This document shows positions 1 to 8,846 of a stretch of 64,000 nt of DNA, in pieces. Within the stretch, counting starts at the first letter, position 1. The number at the start of each line of letters is the position of its first letter. The notes beneath the pieces were generated by a model. The model did no database searches and was not told where the DNA came from. It worked only from the letters and a program-made list of their open reading frames with translations. The position numbers were made by a program, and so were the translations under genes. The stretch is from contig NZ_JAGINM010000003.1 in assembly GCF_017876095.1 (NCBI RefSeq), forward strand, positions 397,393 to 461,392, written 5' to 3'. This DNA is from Azospirillum agricola (GTDB lineage Bacteria; Pseudomonadota; Alphaproteobacteria; Azospirillales; Azospirillaceae).

Positions 1-221
1 AGGAAGCCGGCGATGATGGCGGTGTAGAGCCCCTTGTCGGGCGTCGTGCCCGAGGCGATCGCCAAGGCCATGGCGAGCGGAAGGGCGACGATGGCAACGG
101 TCAGCCCGGCGACGACGTCGTTCCGCAGGGCCGCCGGACCATAGCCCTGGCGGAGCACGGTGATGAGCTTCGGCACGAACAGGTGCCAATGTGGTGTGGG
201 TTTGGAGGCCGCTCCCGTCAT
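1..221 (-). CDS. SulP family anion transporter, N-terminal part (runs off the window)
   Basis: Reading leftward from an ATG at 221, the first 73 codons give a SulP-type N-terminus. A cytoplasmic lead with the motif PKLITVLRQGY is followed by DVVAGLTVAIVALPLAMALAIASG, the usual first SulP membrane segment, and then the GLYTAIIAGF segment. The family carries sulfate, bicarbonate or related anions across the inner membrane. A GGAG ribosome site lies about 7 bases before the ATG. The XRE regulator gene ends only 31 bases upstream on the same strand, so the two may be cotranscribed. The STAS domain and most of the gene lie outside the window, so the substrate cannot be judged. Confidence 0.85.
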   Translation of the reverse strand, partial: MTGAASKPTPHWHLFVPKLITVLRQGYGPAALRNDVVAGLTVAIVALPLAMALAIASGTTPDKGLYTAIIAGF

Positions 222-252
222 GCGCTATCTCCAGAGAGGATGGAGCCTGGGG

Positions 253-564
253 TCAACGCTTCGCCGTGATGGGTTCCACGGGGGCCGCGTCCGTGGCCTT
301 GGCGGCCGGTTTCCGGTCCACCGCCCTGAAACGGACGCCGCGCCCGCTGCCCTGGCTCGGCGTGTTCTCCCCGATCAGTTCGATTCCCGCCGCTTCGAGC
401 GCGCTGACCACCTTGACCAGGGTATCGACGATGCCGCGGACGTTGCCCCCGCTCGCCTCCATGCGCTGGATGGTCGGCAGCGACACGCCGGCGGCCTCGG
501 CCAGGGTTTTCTGGTCGATGCCGAGGAGCGCCCGCGCGGCTCTCAACTGGGGTCCCGTTATCAT
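253..564 (-). CDS. XRE-family helix-turn-helix regulator
   Basis: A 103-residue protein starting at MITGPQLRAARALLG, with an HTH_XRE/Cro-CI fold over residues 1-60. The segment TLAEAAGVSLPTIQRMEA is the helix-turn-helix, with the glutamine/arginine recognition pattern of the family. The rest is short and basic. The ORF extends upstream to 624, but the ATG at 564 begins exactly at the domain boundary and has a GAAGAG ribosome site. It sits between the LysR gene and the SulP gene on the same strand and could regulate the transporter. That role is inferred from proximity only. Confidence 0.8.
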   Translation of the reverse strand: MITGPQLRAARALLGIDQKTLAEAAGVSLPTIQRMEASGGNVRGIVDTLVKVVSALEAAGIELIGENTPSQGSGRGVRFRAVDRKPAAKATDAAPVEPITAKR

Positions 565-630
565 GGTCTGCTCTTCATGTCCCGAGCTGCCGTATCGCCA
601 CTTTAGACGGTAGGAGTGATGCATGGAACA

Positions 631-1554
631 TCACAATTGCGGTTTCGTGATGTCGGTCTTGCCCCCCTTCGTCGGGAACACCCTGGCGCAGAGGAAGTCC
701 ACCAGCGCCCGTACCTTCGGCGAGGGATGCTTGCTCGCCGGCCACAGCACGTGGAAGAGGCCGGTGCGCTCGACGTGATCGGTCAGGATCGGTACCAGCC
801 GTCCATCGGCCAGTGGCTCGCGGATGGCGAAGTCCGGCAGGAAGGCGATTCCCAGCCCTTGCAGCGCGAAGCAAACGCGCGTCTCGATGTTGTTGCAGAT
901 CATTGAGGTGGGCAGTTGCAGTTCGGGCTCGCCGGGCGTCTGCCGCAGCGCCCAGACCTCCAGCTTGCCGCTGTTGGGAAAGCGGTAGTGCAGGCAGGTT
1001 TGCTGAAGCAGATCGGCGGGGGTTCGCGGCATGCCCCGCCGCGCCAGGTAGTCCGGCGAGGCGACCAGATGCATCTGGAAGCTGCCAAGCCGACGCGCCG
1101 ACAGCCGCGAATCGGCCGGCTCGCCCGTGCGCACCACGGCGTCGAAGCCTTCCTCGATGACGTCGACCATGCGGTCGGTGAAATCCAGGTCCAATTCTAT
1201 CGCCGGATAGGCGCGCATGAACTCGCCGAGCACTGGCAGCACCAGCGAGCTGACCAGCGGCAGGCTCACCCGCAGGCGGCCGCGCGGCGCGGCCGTGAGC
1301 TGCGACAGCTCCAGCTCCGCGGCTTCGATCTCGGCCAGGATGCGACGGCTTCGCTCCAGGAACAGCGTGCCCTCGGCCGTCAAGGTGACGCTGCGCGTGC
1401 TGCGATGGAACAGCCGCACGCCCAGCTTCTCCTCCAGCCGCGCCACGCTCTTGCCCACCGCCGAGGCCGACACGCCCAGCAGCCGGCCAGCGGCGACGAA
1501 GCTGCGGGTTTCGGCGACCTGCACGAACACCATGAAGCCGTTCAGGCTGTCCAT
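631..1554 (-). CDS. LysR family transcriptional regulator
   Basis: A 307-residue LysR protein. The N-terminal winged helix (residues 1-60) contains the segment FVAAGRLLGVSASAVGKSVARL, and the typical LFHRSTRSVTLT stretch follows. The co-inducer domain occupies the remainder. I chose the ATG at 1554 (MDSLNGF), which is where the family normally starts, over the ATG at 1596. The gene diverges from the serine hydrolase/MFS operon across an AT-rich gap of about 125 bases. That arrangement is classic for a LysR regulator controlling its neighbour. The effector is unknown. Confidence 0.88.
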   Translation of the reverse strand: MDSLNGFMVFVQVAETRSFVAAGRLLGVSASAVGKSVARLEEKLGVRLFHRSTRSVTLTAEGTLFLERSRRILAEIEAAELELSQLTAAPRGRLRVSLPLVSSLVLPVLGEFMRAYPAIELDLDFTDRMVDVIEEGFDAVVRTGEPADSRLSARRLGSFQMHLVASPDYLARRGMPRTPADLLQQTCLHYRFPNSGKLEVWALRQTPGEPELQLPTSMICNNIETRVCFALQGLGIAFLPDFAIREPLADGRLVPILTDHVERTGLFHVLWPASKHPSPKVRALVDFLCARVFPTKGGKTDITKPQL

Positions 1555-1678
1555 GATCGGCTTCCCCGGAGCAATTACGGACTTCTTGTTCCGCACAACA
1601 AGGAAATACAGCCTACTTTTTCTTTAATCGAGAGATTTCTATCGTCGGGGCATTGCCAATCGCATTGAGGCACCCGCC

Positions 1679-2869
1679 ATGACGAACCCGCCCTTTCCTC
1701 CGCATCACGCTGTTCCGTCCACCCGTCTGTCGGCCCGCGTCCAGGCCGTCGTCCAGCAGGCGATCGACGACCGGCGACTGGTCGGTGCCGTTGTTCTGGT
1801 CGCCCGTGACGGCCAACCGATCCACCAGCAGGCCGCTGGTCTGGCCGACCGCGAAAGCGCGCGGCCGCTGACCGTCGGGACGGTGTTCCGGCTGGCCTCG
1901 GCGAGCAAGCCCATCGTCGCCACCGCCGCGCTGGTTCTGGTGGCGCAGGGACGGCTCGACCTGGACGCCGGCATCGACACCTGGTTGCCCGACTTCCGCC
2001 CCTCGCTGCCCGACGGCCGCCCGGCGCGCATCACGGTGCGGCAGCTGCTCAGCCACACGGCGGGGCTCGGCTACCGCTTCCTCGAAGCCGACGCGAATGG
2101 CCCCTACGCTCAGGCAGGCGTGTCGGATGGCATGGATGCGTCCGGCATCACCCTTGAGGAAAATCTGCGTCGGCTCGCCAGCAAGCCGCTGCTGTACGAG
2201 CCGGGCACGGCCTGGGGCTATTCACTGGCAACCGACGTGCTGGGCGCGCTGATTGCGCGCGTCGACGGCGCGCCGCTGGACGAGGCCGTGAAGCGGCTGG
2301 TGACCGGCCCGCTTGGCATGGCTGAAACCGGCTTCGCCGTCCGCGATCCCCGGCGCGTGGCAACCGCCTATGTGAACGATGCGCCGCAACCGCACCGGCT
2401 GGCCGAGGGCGAGACGGTTTCGCCCTTCGAGGGCGCCGTCGGCATCGCCTACAGCCCGGCCCGCATCTTCGACAGGTCGGCGTTCCCGTCGGGGGGCGCC
2501 GGCATGGCGGGCACCGCCGGGGATTTCCTGCGCCTGCTGGAAACCCTGCGCCAGGGCGGCGGCGCGCTGCTGCCCGGCGAACTGATCGGGGAGATGGGGC
2601 GGGACCAGACCGGCGGGATGGAGCTGCCCAACGCTCCGGGTTTCGGCTTCGGCTTGGGCTTTTCGGTGCTGCGCGACCCTCGGCTCGCCGCATCGCCGGA
2701 GTCGCCGGGCACCTGGCGGTGGGGCGGCGCCTACGGCCATTCCTGGTTCGTGGATCGGGCGCGGGGCCTGAGCGTCGTCGCCTTCACCAACACGCTGTAC
2801 GAGGGCATGTCCGGGCGCTTCGTCACGGATCTGCGCGATGCGGTTTACGGCGCGCCGGAGGTTCGGTGA
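1679..2869 (+). CDS. Serine hydrolase of the beta-lactamase class C / CubicO family
   Basis: A 396-residue serine hydrolase. The nucleophile motif SxxK is S74-A-S-K77 within RLASASKPIV. A YSL motif in GTAWGYSLATDV occupies the YxN position, and a GHSW motif near the C-terminus replaces the KTG strand. These features mark the beta-lactamase/esterase/D-aminopeptidase superfamily. They do not show antibiotic hydrolysis. No obvious signal peptide precedes the domain, so a cytoplasmic esterase or peptidase is plausible. The stop codon overlaps the ATG of the MFS exporter by one base, so the two are translationally coupled and probably controlled by the divergent LysR protein. Confidence 0.85.
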   Translation: MTNPPFPPHHAVPSTRLSARVQAVVQQAIDDRRLVGAVVLVARDGQPIHQQAAGLADRESARPLTVGTVFRLASASKPIVATAALVLVAQGRLDLDAGIDTWLPDFRPSLPDGRPARITVRQLLSHTAGLGYRFLEADANGPYAQAGVSDGMDASGITLEENLRRLASKPLLYEPGTAWGYSLATDVLGALIARVDGAPLDEAVKRLVTGPLGMAETGFAVRDPRRVATAYVNDAPQPHRLAEGETVSPFEGAVGIAYSPARIFDRSAFPSGGAGMAGTAGDFLRLLETLRQGGGALLPGELIGEMGRDQTGGMELPNAPGFGFGLGFSVLRDPRLAASPESPGTWRWGGAYGHSWFVDRARGLSVVAFTNTLYEGMSGRFVTDLRDAVYGAPEVR

Positions 2870-4068
2870 TGACGGTCGCCGGCAATGACCGCCTGCCGTT
2901 GGCGTCCCTGCTGGCGCTGGCGATGGCGGCCTTCATCACCATCCTGACCGAAGCGCTGCCGGCCGGACTGCTGCCGCAAATGGCGCAGGGGCTGGCGGTG
3001 TCCGAGGCCTGGGTCGGCCAGACGGTCACGATCTATGCCATCGGCTCCCTGGTGGCGGCGATTCCGCTGACCGCGGCCACGCAGGGCGTGCGCCGCCGCC
3101 CGTTGCTGTTGACGGCCATCGCGGGCTTCGTCGTCGCCAACACCGTCACGACGCTGTCCGGCAGCTACGCGCTGACGATGGTGGCGCGCTTTCTGGCGGG
3201 CGTGTCGGCCGGGTTGCTGTGGGCGCTGCTGGCCGGCTATGCCGCGCGCATGGTGCCCGAGCGGCAGAAGGGCCGCGCCATCGCCATCGCGATGGTCGGC
3301 ACCCCGCTGGCGCTGTCGCTGGGTGTGCCGGCCGGCACCTTCCTCGGCGGCCTGCTGGGGTGGCGGACGTGCTTCGGCCTCATGAGCGCCCTGGCGCTGC
3401 TGCTCATCCTTTGGGTGCGCGTGGCGGTGCCGGATTTCGCCGGGCAGGCGGCGGGGGAGCGGCTTTCGCTGGGGCGTGTCTTCACCCTGGACGGTGTGCG
3501 TCCGGTGCTGTTCGCGGTGCTGGCCTTCGTGCTGGCGCACAACATCCTCTACACCTACATCGCACCGTTCCTGGCGGCGGCGGGCATGGCCGAGCGGACG
3601 GATCTGGTGCTGCTGGTGTTCGGCGCCGCCTCGCTGCCGGGCATCTGGATCATCGGCGTGCTGATCGACCGCCATCTGCGCGCGCTGACGCTCGCCAGCA
3701 CGGCCGTGTTCGGCTTGGCCGCGCTGGCGCTCGGGATGGCGGGTGGGGTGCCGGCCGTGGTGTTCGGGGCGGTGACCGCCTGGGGCCTGGCCTTCGGCGG
3801 CGCGGCGACGCTGTTCCAGACGGCGCTGGCGAAAGCGGCGGGAGACGCCGCGGACGTCGCGCAGTCCATGCTGGTCACCGCCTGGAACACGGCGATCGCC
3901 GGCGGCGGCATCGTTGGCGGCCTGCTGCTCGGACGGCTGGGCGTCGGTGCGTTCGCGCCGGCCTTGCTGGTGTTGCTGACGGCGACGCTGGTGGTGGTGT
4001 GGGTGGCCGGTTCCCGGGACGACTCGCGTCAGCCCCGGCCGGGAAGCATCAAACAGCGGTATCGCTGA
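2869..4068 (+). CDS. MFS transporter, AraJ-like drug/sugar exporter
   Basis: A 399-residue membrane protein with twelve hydrophobic segments and the DHA1/AraJ pattern, including ITILTEALPAGLLPQMAQGL at the N-terminus and AGYAARMVPERQKGRAIAI in the loop after helix 4. Such proteins export drugs, sugars or amino acids by proton antiport. The start at 2869 overlaps the hydrolase stop (TGATG), which fixes the start better than the upstream ATG at 2719 in the same frame. Together with the serine hydrolase it forms a two-gene operon, possibly an enzyme and exporter pair for one compound. Confidence 0.87.
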   Translation: MTVAGNDRLPLASLLALAMAAFITILTEALPAGLLPQMAQGLAVSEAWVGQTVTIYAIGSLVAAIPLTAATQGVRRRPLLLTAIAGFVVANTVTTLSGSYALTMVARFLAGVSAGLLWALLAGYAARMVPERQKGRAIAIAMVGTPLALSLGVPAGTFLGGLLGWRTCFGLMSALALLLILWVRVAVPDFAGQAAGERLSLGRVFTLDGVRPVLFAVLAFVLAHNILYTYIAPFLAAAGMAERTDLVLLVFGAASLPGIWIIGVLIDRHLRALTLASTAVFGLAALALGMAGGVPAVVFGAVTAWGLAFGGAATLFQTALAKAAGDAADVAQSMLVTAWNTAIAGGGIVGGLLLGRLGVGAFAPALLVLLTATLVVVWVAGSRDDSRQPRPGSIKQRYR

Positions 4069-4276
4069 TGCTTCTTCACGGTTGCCTGGAAGGGGTCGGT
4101 CATTTCGACGCACTGGTGGCGTGCATGGAAAAATGTCCCTTGCGTTCCGCGTGTTGCGAACGGCCCCGTCCCGTCGGCGGCGAAGGCCCGACGGCGGTCT
4201 AACCCGTTCGCAGCATTCCCCTGTCCCGGCCGTTCCTCTAATGTGGGGATCGCCGCCTGGCCCGGAGGGCAAGCCG

Positions 4277-6853
4277 TTGGTCGAGGACAGCGTCACCGAC
4301 GAAAGCTGGAGCCGGCAGCCGATCGCGGCCGTCCTGGAGACGCTGGGCGCGACCCCCGCCGGGCTGAGCCGAACCGAGGTGGAGGCCCGCCGTCGACGGC
4401 ACGGTTTGAACCAGCCGCGGGCGCCCCGGCGCCGCCCATTGTGGTTGCGGTTCCTGACCCGCTTCCTGAGCCCGCTGGTGCTGATCCTTCTGTTCGCCAG
4501 CGGCCTGTCGGCGGCCACCGGCAACCTCGCCAGCTTCGTGATCGTCCTCGTCATGGTCGTGCTCAGCGTCACCTTGGACTTTGTTCAGGAAATGCGGGCC
4601 GAGAACGCCGTGGAGGCGTTGCGCCGCACGGTCGCCGTGCGTGTCCAGGTGCGCCGGGACGGCGTGGAGGTGTCGGAGCCGGCGGATCAACTGGTCCCCG
4701 GCGACGTGGTGCGCCTGGCCGCCGGCGATCTGGTTCCAGCCGACGGCCGCCTCCTTGAAGCGCGCGACTTGTTCGTCAACCAGGCCATGCTGACCGGGGA
4801 GCCCTACCCGGTGGAAAAGCGCGCCGCCGCCCCGGCCGGCGATGCCGGCGATGCCGGCGAGGCACCGGCCGCCGTCTTCATGGGGACCTCGGTCATCAGC
4901 GGCAGCGCCGTCGCCGTGGTCTGCCGGACCGGCGACGCGACGGCCTTCGGCCAGTTGAGCGGCACGCTCCAGGCGCCTCCGCCGCCCACCGCATTCGAGC
5001 TGGGCATCCGCCAGTTCGGCTTCCTCATCCTGCGCCTGACGATCTTCCTGGTGCTGTTCGTGCTGGCGGTGAACGTGCTGTTCCACCGGCCCTGGCTGGA
5101 GTCCCTGATGTTCGCCCTGGCGTTGGCGGTCGGGCTGACGCCGGAACTGCTGCCGATGATCGTCACCGTCACGCTGGCGCGCGGGGCGATGCGGCTGGCA
5201 AAGCGCCGGGTCATCGTCAAGCGGCTGGCCGCCATGCACAACGTCGGCGCCATGGACGTGCTGTGCACCGACAAGACCGGGACGCTGACCGAGGCGACGA
5301 TCCGGATGGTCCGGCACCTGGATTTCCGCGGCGCGGAGAATGAGCGGGTCTTCCGTCTCGCCTATCTGAACAGCCATTTCGAGAGCGGCATCAAAAGCCC
5401 GCTGGACGAGGCGATTCTCGCGTTCCGCGACCTGGATGTGTCCAAGTGGCGCAAGATCGACGAGGTGCCGTTCGACTTCGAGCGGCGGCGCGTCTCCGTG
5501 CTGGTCGGCGATGGCGCGGAGCGGCTGCTGGTGGTCAAGGGGGCGCCGGAGGACGTGCTGCGGCAGTCCACCCATTACGAGGGGGAGGGGGGTGTCGAGC
5601 GGCCGCTCGACCCGGCGGCGCGGGCGGAGCTGGACGCCCTGTTCCAGAGGCTGGGGGAGGACGGGTTCCGGGTGCTGGCGATCGCCTCCAAGGCGATGGG
5701 GCCGGAGCACGCCTCCGCCGCGCTGGGAGACGAGAGCGAACTGGCCTTCGCCGGCTACGCGGTCTTCCTCGATCCGCCCAAGGCGAGCGCGATGACGGCG
5801 CTCCATGAACTGACCGGAGCCGGGGTGGCCGTGCGCATCCTGACCGGCGACAACGAGCGGGTGACCCGGCATGTCTGCGCCGAACTGGGCCTGACCGTCA
5901 CCGGCCTGATCACCGGGGACGATCTGCGGGCGATGAGCGAGGAGGCGCTGCGCGCCCGCCTTCCCAAGGTCAACGTGTTCTGCCGGGTGACGCCGGCGCA
6001 GAAGGAGCGCGTGCTTCTGGCCTTCAAGCGCTCCGGCCGGGTGGTCGGTTTCCTCGGCGACGGCATCAACGACGCCTCGGCCCTCCATGCCGCCGATGTC
6101 GGCATTTCGGTGGACAGCGCCGCCGACGTCGCGAAGGAGGCCGCCGGCCTCATCCTGCTCGAACAGGATCTGTCGGTGGTGCATGAGGCGGTGATGGAAG
6201 GGCGCCGGACGGTGCAGAACGTCACCAAATACATCCTGATGGGAAGCAGTTCGAATTTCGGCAACATGTTCAGCATGGCGGGGGCCTCGCTGTTCCTGCC
6301 CTTCCTGCCAATGCTGCCGACCCAGGTGCTGCTCAACAACCTGCTGTACGATGCGTCGGAGGCCGGCGTCCCGCTCGACACTGTGGAGGCGGAGGCGCTG
6401 GCCCTGCCGGCGCAGTGGGACCTGCGGCTGATCCAGCGCTTCATGCTGGTGCTGGGCCCGGTCAGCTCGCTGTTCGATTTCCTGACCTTCTACGCCCTGC
6501 TTCACCTGTTCGACGCCGGCGAGGGGCTGTTCCAGACCGGCTGGTTCGTGGAGAGTCTCGCCACCCAGGTCCTGGTCATCTTCGTGATCCGCACCCGCCG
6601 CAGCCCTTGGCGCAGCCGGCCCAACGCGGCGCTGGCCGGGTTGACGCTGGGGGTGGCCGTCATCGGCGCGCTGTTGCCGCTGACCCCGTTGGCGTCCTTC
6701 TTCGGCTTCGTGGCTCCGCCGGCGTCCTTTTATCTGTTCCTTGTGGCCGCCGTCGTCACCTATCTGGTCCTCGTGGAGATCGTCAAGCGGCTGTTCTTCC
6801 GCTATGTCGCGCCACGGCCCGGCGTGCCGCGCCGGGCCGCGTCGCGGCGCTGA
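4277..6853 (+). CDS. mgtA: Magnesium-translocating P-type ATPase (MgtA/MgtB type)
   Basis: A P3B-type ATPase of about 858 residues that imports Mg2+ across the inner membrane. An N-terminal cation-ATPase domain is followed by the actuator loop with TGEP and the transmembrane segment GLTPELLPMIVTVTLARGA, which is very characteristic of MgtA/B. Next come phosphorylated Asp332 in CTDKTGTLT, the TGDN and GDGIND hinge motifs, and the SSNFGNMFS segment of helices 5-6. I chose a TTG start at 4277 because GGAGGG lies 7 bases before it. The in-frame ATG at 4241 has no ribosome site. No leader peptide or Mg2+ sensor was recognised in the 200 bases upstream. A small repeat (GDAGDAGEA) lengthens the actuator domain. 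Confidence 0.9.
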   Translation: MVEDSVTDESWSRQPIAAVLETLGATPAGLSRTEVEARRRRHGLNQPRAPRRRPLWLRFLTRFLSPLVLILLFASGLSAATGNLASFVIVLVMVVLSVTLDFVQEMRAENAVEALRRTVAVRVQVRRDGVEVSEPADQLVPGDVVRLAAGDLVPADGRLLEARDLFVNQAMLTGEPYPVEKRAAAPAGDAGDAGEAPAAVFMGTSVISGSAVAVVCRTGDATAFGQLSGTLQAPPPPTAFELGIRQFGFLILRLTIFLVLFVLAVNVLFHRPWLESLMFALALAVGLTPELLPMIVTVTLARGAMRLAKRRVIVKRLAAMHNVGAMDVLCTDKTGTLTEATIRMVRHLDFRGAENERVFRLAYLNSHFESGIKSPLDEAILAFRDLDVSKWRKIDEVPFDFERRRVSVLVGDGAERLLVVKGAPEDVLRQSTHYEGEGGVERPLDPAARAELDALFQRLGEDGFRVLAIASKAMGPEHASAALGDESELAFAGYAVFLDPPKASAMTALHELTGAGVAVRILTGDNERVTRHVCAELGLTVTGLITGDDLRAMSEEALRARLPKVNVFCRVTPAQKERVLLAFKRSGRVVGFLGDGINDASALHAADVGISVDSAADVAKEAAGLILLEQDLSVVHEAVMEGRRTVQNVTKYILMGSSSNFGNMFSMAGASLFLPFLPMLPTQVLLNNLLYDASEAGVPLDTVEAEALALPAQWDLRLIQRFMLVLGPVSSLFDFLTFYALLHLFDAGEGLFQTGWFVESLATQVLVIFVIRTRRSPWRSRPNAALAGLTLGVAVIGALLPLTPLASFFGFVAPPASFYLFLVAAVVTYLVLVEIVKRLFFRYVAPRPGVPRRAASRR

Positions 6854-7024
6854 TCCCGCGGTCTTCTCATGCGCGCGACGCGCAAGAGGCAACGGACGGC
6901 CTGCGCTCGGCTGCGACTTCGGCCGCGTCCCGGCGAACGGTCTTGGCCGTGTTGCCATCGAACCGGGCCGCCGGCCCCCGGGGATGCCGGCGGCGCCGTC
7001 CACGGGGCCGGATCGGGCGGCTGA

Positions 7025-7834
7025 TCAGGCGGCCACCTCGTCCGTCCAGACCCGGAAACCCGTCAGCCTGTTGGGGCCGAAGGTGTGGGTGAGCGGCACG
7101 TCGGCCGCGTCGCGCCCTTGCGCGATCAGGATGCGTCCGATCCGGGGGGCGTTGTTCCGCGGGTCGAAGACATGCCAGCGGCCGCCGAGATAGACCTCCA
7201 TCCAGGCGGCGAAATCCATCGGGGCGTAGGGCGGCGGCAGGCCGATGTCGCTGATGTAGCCGGTGCAGTAGCGCGCGGGAATGTTCATGGCGCGGCAGAA
7301 GGCGATGGCGAGATGGGCGTAGTCGCGGCAGACCCCGCGCTTCTCGGCGTAGGTCTGGGCGGCGGTGCGGGTCGGGCGCGAATGCTCGTAGCCGAAACTC
7401 ACGTGCGTGTGGACGAAGTCGCAGATCGCCTGCACCCGCGCCCAGCCCGGCGGGGTGCCCGCGAACAGCCGCCACGCCTCGTCCGACAGGACATCGGTTT
7501 CGCAATAGCGGCTGCCCAGCAGGAACAGCAGGGTGTCGGCCGGCAACGCGTCGACGCGGTGCTGTTCGGCGCCGGGCTCGGCCGCGTCGGGGGTTCCGCT
7601 GTCCCGGATGATGCTGTCGGCGCCGATGGTGACGGAGCCGGCGGGCGCCACCAGCCGGCTGCACCAGTTGCCGAAGCTGTCGCGGTAGCCCTGGATCGGC
7701 GCCGGCACGCTGGTGACGATGTGGTCGGGCCGTTCCAGGTCGCCGACGCGCGAATAGTGCACGTTCAGCATGACGATCATCGGCGTGGGGGCGGGAAAGT
7801 CGAAGTTCAGCTGGTAACCCAGGCGTATGCGCAT
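7025..7834 (-). CDS. Transglutaminase-like family protein with altered catalytic triad
   Basis: A 269-residue protein with an N-terminal beta-rich domain and a transglutaminase-like core. The nucleophile region GVCRDYAHLAIAFCRA is intact, and so is the Asp strand WHVFDPRNN. Where relatives carry His in DFHAW, this protein reads DFAAWMEVY (GCC codon), so the catalytic histidine appears to be Ala. The C-terminus THTFGPNRLTGFRVWTDE is typical of this bacterial subfamily. The protein may be a non-enzymatic or altered-activity member. It stands alone, convergent with the Mg2+ ATPase, and a miniature repeat lies about 80 bases upstream. Confidence 0.82.
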   Translation of the reverse strand: MRIRLGYQLNFDFPAPTPMIVMLNVHYSRVGDLERPDHIVTSVPAPIQGYRDSFGNWCSRLVAPAGSVTIGADSIIRDSGTPDAAEPGAEQHRVDALPADTLLFLLGSRYCETDVLSDEAWRLFAGTPPGWARVQAICDFVHTHVSFGYEHSRPTRTAAQTYAEKRGVCRDYAHLAIAFCRAMNIPARYCTGYISDIGLPPPYAPMDFAAWMEVYLGGRWHVFDPRNNAPRIGRILIAQGRDAADVPLTHTFGPNRLTGFRVWTDEVAA

Positions 7835-7912
7835 GATGGCCCTTCAATGAAATCAGTGTGCCGGTGACGAGGCGTGTCGGCGCCGATCCGTGGCTGGAAG
7901 GGATCGGGGCTT

Positions 7913-8023
7913 AGAGTGCCGAACAGAATTCCGTTTTCAGCATCGGTGCCCAATGGGGCCGTCATCCCCGCGAAGGCGGGGATGGCGAGTCGAGAGACGA
8001 CTCAAGCTTCTGTTAGGCGCTCT
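7913..8023 (+). repeat. Miniature inverted-repeat element, short form, copy 1
   Basis: A 111-bp element bounded by imperfect inverted ends, AGAGTGCCGAACAGAA on the left and the complement of AGAGCGCCTAACAGAA on the right. It contains the palindromic core ATCCCCGCGAAGGCGGGGAT once. Three relatives occur at 40271-40439, 47205-47315 and 55405-55573. It encodes nothing. The flanks are TTA on the left and TCA on the right, so a target duplication is not clear here. Confidence 0.8.
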
Positions 8024-8460
8024 CATGGGGCCGGGCTCATGGGCCGGGTTTCGTATCGGGTTTCGTATCGAGGGCCGGAACCCTCGGATGACGGTCCCGA
8101 ACCGGCAACGGTCGAGAGCCGCGGCGTGGAGAATGGTGGAGGGCTCGCGCGGCACGATCGGACCTCCCGGCACCTCTTGCGGGATGTTGATCCGATACCA
8201 GCACATCTGAATGGATTTGGATAGCACTCAACGCCCTGGCCGCCCGGCGTGCCGTGACGCTGGTCAACGCGGGCGGCCGGGAGAGACGGCCGCTGCGGCG
8301 ACAGCCTATGCCTGATTATGCACCGCTGGGGTTCACCCAATCCCGCGGTCGGGATCAACCGCGGCAGGTCAGGGCGTCCATTGATGGCACGCGTGCCGTC
8401 GCCCTGGAATCCGCCCGGGAGGCGATCGACGCCGCCTGCAATCCGACATTCGGCTTGGGG
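8024..8460. other. Non-coding gap with a short tandem repeat
   Basis: No convincing gene lies between the repeat element and the response regulator. Two perfect tandem copies of CGGGTTTCGTAT occur at 8045-8068. Short ORFs on both strands lack ribosome sites and recognisable domains. Confidence 0.55.
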
Positions 8461-8835
8461 TCACGCGCCGCCGGCTTCGCCGGCGTCACCGGCAAGGATC
8501 CGCCGTACCGCCGCGACCAGCGAGACCGGTCGGAAAGGCTTCTGAAGAAAGGCCGTGGAGAGTGAGCGCGCCGAGGGCGACAGAGGCAAGGCGCTCATGA
8601 GGATGACCGGAACGGCCTCCATCCCGGGGCGGTTCCGCGCCGTTGCCACCCATTCCTCTCCCCCCATGCGCGGCATCATCATGTCGCTGACGATCATGGT
8701 GATATCGGGGACGAGAAGAGCCAGCGCCTCGGCGCCGTCCGACGCCTCGATCACCTGATGGCCATCCTCGACCAGCAGCTCGGTCAACAGCATCCGGATG
8801 ACCGCTTCGTCCTCAGCCAGCAGAATCTTGGCCAC
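8461..8835 (-). CDS. Single-domain response regulator (CheY-like receiver)
   Basis: A 124-residue receiver domain with no output domain. The acidic pair is in LLAEDEAVIRML, the phosphoacceptor Asp is in MIVSDMMMPRMGG, and the conserved Lys is in FLQKPF. Translation most likely starts at a GTG at 8835 (VAKILLAEDE), with GAGGGA 7 bases before it. The KaiC-like gene ends 11 bases upstream, so the two form one operon. The receiver probably acts with that ATPase or an unlinked histidine kinase. Confidence 0.87.
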   Translation of the reverse strand: MAKILLAEDEAVIRMLLTELLVEDGHQVIEASDGAEALALLVPDITMIVSDMMMPRMGGEEWVATARNRPGMEAVPVILMSALPLSPSARSLSTAFLQKPFRPVSLVAAVRRILAGDAGEAGGA

Positions 8836-8846
8836 GCGCGTTTCCC

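Noticed and set aside
4238..7003. A 921-codon open frame on the minus strand opposite the Mg2+ ATPase
   Set aside because: It is a shadow of a clearly coding gene with all P-type ATPase motifs on the plus strand.
7937..8227. A 96-codon minus-strand ORF overlapping the miniature repeat
   Set aside because: Its C-terminal half is the repeat itself, and the remainder is not protein-like.
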